Positions 6,970 through 7,748 of a stretch of DNA of 7,748 nt are shown here, piece after piece. Positions within the stretch are counted from its first letter, which is position 1. The number at the start of each line of letters is the position of its first letter. Both the position numbers and the translations under genes were made by a program. The stretch covers positions 1 through 7,748 of the forward strand of contig DVGE01000257.1 of NCBI GenBank assembly GCA_018712885.1. The letters are read 5' to 3'. A model generated the notes under the pieces. It had not been told where the DNA came from. It did no database searches and saw only the letters and a program-made list of their open reading frames with translations. This DNA comes from Candidatus Pullichristensenella stercoripullorum (lineage in GTDB: Bacteria > Bacillota > Clostridia > Christensenellales > Aristaeellaceae).

Positions 6970-6998
6970 TGGATTTTCCCCCGTCGCCGTGCTATAAT
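6970..6998 (+). promoter_or_regulatory. sigma-A-type promoter of recA
   Basis: A perfect -10 TATAAT (6993-6998) is preceded by TGC (6990-6992), giving an extended -10. At 17 bases spacing the -35 is a poor TGGATT (6970-6975, 3 of 6 matches), which the extended -10 may offset. Transcription should start near 7005, within the A8 tract. Confidence 0.85.
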
Positions 6999-7003
6999 GA
7001 TGC

Positions 7004-7030
7004 AAAAAAAACGGGGCGTTCGGCCCCTTT
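7004..7030 (-). terminator. hairpin plus T8 (minus strand); stem-loop in the recA leader (plus strand)
   Basis: On the minus strand GGGGC, a CGAAC loop and GCCCC (7027-7013) form a 5-bp stem, followed by one G and eight T (7011-7004). This is the layout of an intrinsic terminator that would stop antisense transcription coming out of recA before it reaches the leftward unit. On the plus strand the same bases are the A8 tract and hairpin at the very 5' end of the recA mRNA, just before its ribosome-binding site. The stem is short, so strength is uncertain. Confidence 0.5.
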
Positions 7031-7044
7031 GCGGAGGATAGCAC

Positions 7045-7748
7045 ATGGCGGACAAAAAGAGCGTCAAGGGCACGGCGGCGCGCCTTTCCGGGGAAGACCG
7101 CAAGCGCGCCCTGGAATCGGCGCTGATCAAGATCGAAAAGGACTTTGGCAAGGGCGCGGTGATGCGCCTGGGCGATCAGGCCAGCCGCATGCAGGTGGAG
7201 GTCATCCCCACGGGCTGCCTCAACCTGGACTTCGCGCTGGGCGTGGGCGGGCTGCCCAAGGGCCGCATCGTGGAGATCTACGGCCCGGAATCCTCGGGCA
7301 AGACCACGCTGGCCCTGCACGCCGTGGCCCAGGCGCAGAAGGCCGGCGGCACGGCGGCGTTCATCGACGCGGAACACGCGCTCGACCCGGTCTACGCCCA
7401 GAAGCTGGGCGTGGACATCGACGAATTGTACGTCTCCCAGCCGGACAACGGCGAGCAGGCGCTGGACATCTGCGAGGCGCTGGTGCGCTCCGGGGCCATC
7501 GACATCGTGGTCATCGACTCGGTGGCGGCGCTGGTGCCCAAGGCCGAGATCGAGGGCGACATGGGCGACAGCCACGTGGGATTGCAGGCGCGGCTTATGT
7601 CCCAGGCGCTGCGCAAACTGGCGGGCGTCATCAGCAAGACCAACGCCATCGCCATCTTCATCAACCAGCTGCGCGAGAAGGTGGGCGTGGTCTACGGCAA
7701 CCCCGAAGTGACCACCGGCGGCAAGGCGCTGAAGTTCTACGCCTCCGT
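7045..7748 (+). CDS. recA: recombinase A (RecA), N-terminal two thirds (partial)
   Basis: RecA binds single-stranded DNA and ATP, performs homologous pairing and strand exchange, and drives LexA self-cleavage in the SOS response. The frame is open from ATG 7045 to the window edge (234 complete codons plus two bases), so the C-terminal part is missing only because of the window. Visible are Walker A GPESSGKTT (80-88), the catalytic glutamate region FIDAEHALDP (E110), Walker B VVIDS (D158), loop 1 around EIEGDMGDSHVG, and the NQLREKVGVVYGNPEVTTGG stretch (207 onward) with Q208 and loop 2. All residues needed for ATPase and DNA binding are present. The start has GGAGG at 7033-7037, 7 bases upstream. 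The N-terminus is about 14 residues longer than in E. coli RecA, judged by the Walker A position, and the extra part is Lys/Arg-rich. The gene is divergent from the kinase unit and has its own promoter and a candidate LexA box. Confidence 0.98.
   Translation, partial: MADKKSVKGTAARLSGEDRKRALESALIKIEKDFGKGAVMRLGDQASRMQVEVIPTGCLNLDFALGVGGLPKGRIVEIYGPESSGKTTLALHAVAQAQKAGGTAAFIDAEHALDPVYAQKLGVDIDELYVSQPDNGEQALDICEALVRSGAIDIVVIDSVAALVPKAEIEGDMGDSHVGLQARLMSQALRKLAGVISKTNAIAIFINQLREKVGVVYGNPEVTTGGKALKFYAS

Noticed and set aside
7018..7022. Second GTTCG near the recA start as another LexA half site
   Set aside because: The position of the other half reads AAACG and does not match; the bases are explained by the hairpin loop.
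6826..7575. 249-codon minus-strand frame opposite recA and its promoter
   Set aside because: Antisense to conserved RecA codons and running through both promoters and the hairpin; biased composition and no family match.
1..7748. Mobile elements, CRISPR arrays, tRNA or rRNA genes, or an undescribed multi-gene system
   Set aside because: All long frames are accounted for by recognisable housekeeping families. I saw no repeat arrays, transposase motifs, terminal repeats or cloverleaf sequences by eye.

Overview
The window is GC-rich, densely coded bacterial DNA. Strong GGAGG-type ribosome-binding sites precede every gene, including several GTG starts. A gene for a YhcN/YlaJ-like lipoprotein, a family typical of endospore formers, points to a high-GC member of the Firmicutes, most likely a clostridial lineage. 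That placement is an inference from gene content and signals, not from a marker-gene comparison.

Layout: from about 6995 down to 1, everything is read on the minus strand as what looks like one transcription unit. In transcription order it holds a nucleoside (uridine-type) kinase with a ThrRS-like N-terminal region (6863-5229), a small YhcN/YlaJ-like lipoprotein (5139-4594), the DNA polymerase III alpha subunit DnaE (4487-1029), a membrane-anchored family 2 glycosyltransferase (1007-60), and the first 21 codons of a further gene whose start overlaps the glycosyltransferase stop (GTGA). From 7045 rightwards recA is read on the plus strand and is cut by the window edge after 234 codons.

The region between the kinase and recA (6864-7044) is the main control region. 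It holds two divergent sigma-A-type promoters, each with the same extended -10 (TGCTATAAT). A good candidate LexA (SOS) box touches the recA -35. An A8 tract plus GC-rich hairpin sits at the start of the recA transcript and reads as an intrinsic terminator on the opposite strand. The kinase promoter lies inside the longest possible kinase reading frame, so the start was moved to GTG at 6863. The glycosyltransferase start was likewise moved to GTG at 1007. The 106-base dnaE leader (4488-4593) carries three inverted repeats, one of which pairs directly with the dnaE Shine-Dalgarno sequence.

The genes are mainly housekeeping: replication, recombination, nucleotide salvage, envelope glycosylation and a probable sporulation lipoprotein. 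I see no mobile element, CRISPR array, tRNA or rRNA, and no convincing unknown defence or biosynthetic system. The parts worth a second look are regulatory: the recA/kinase divergent region, the structured dnaE leader, and the placement of dnaE in the same unit as a spore-type lipoprotein.
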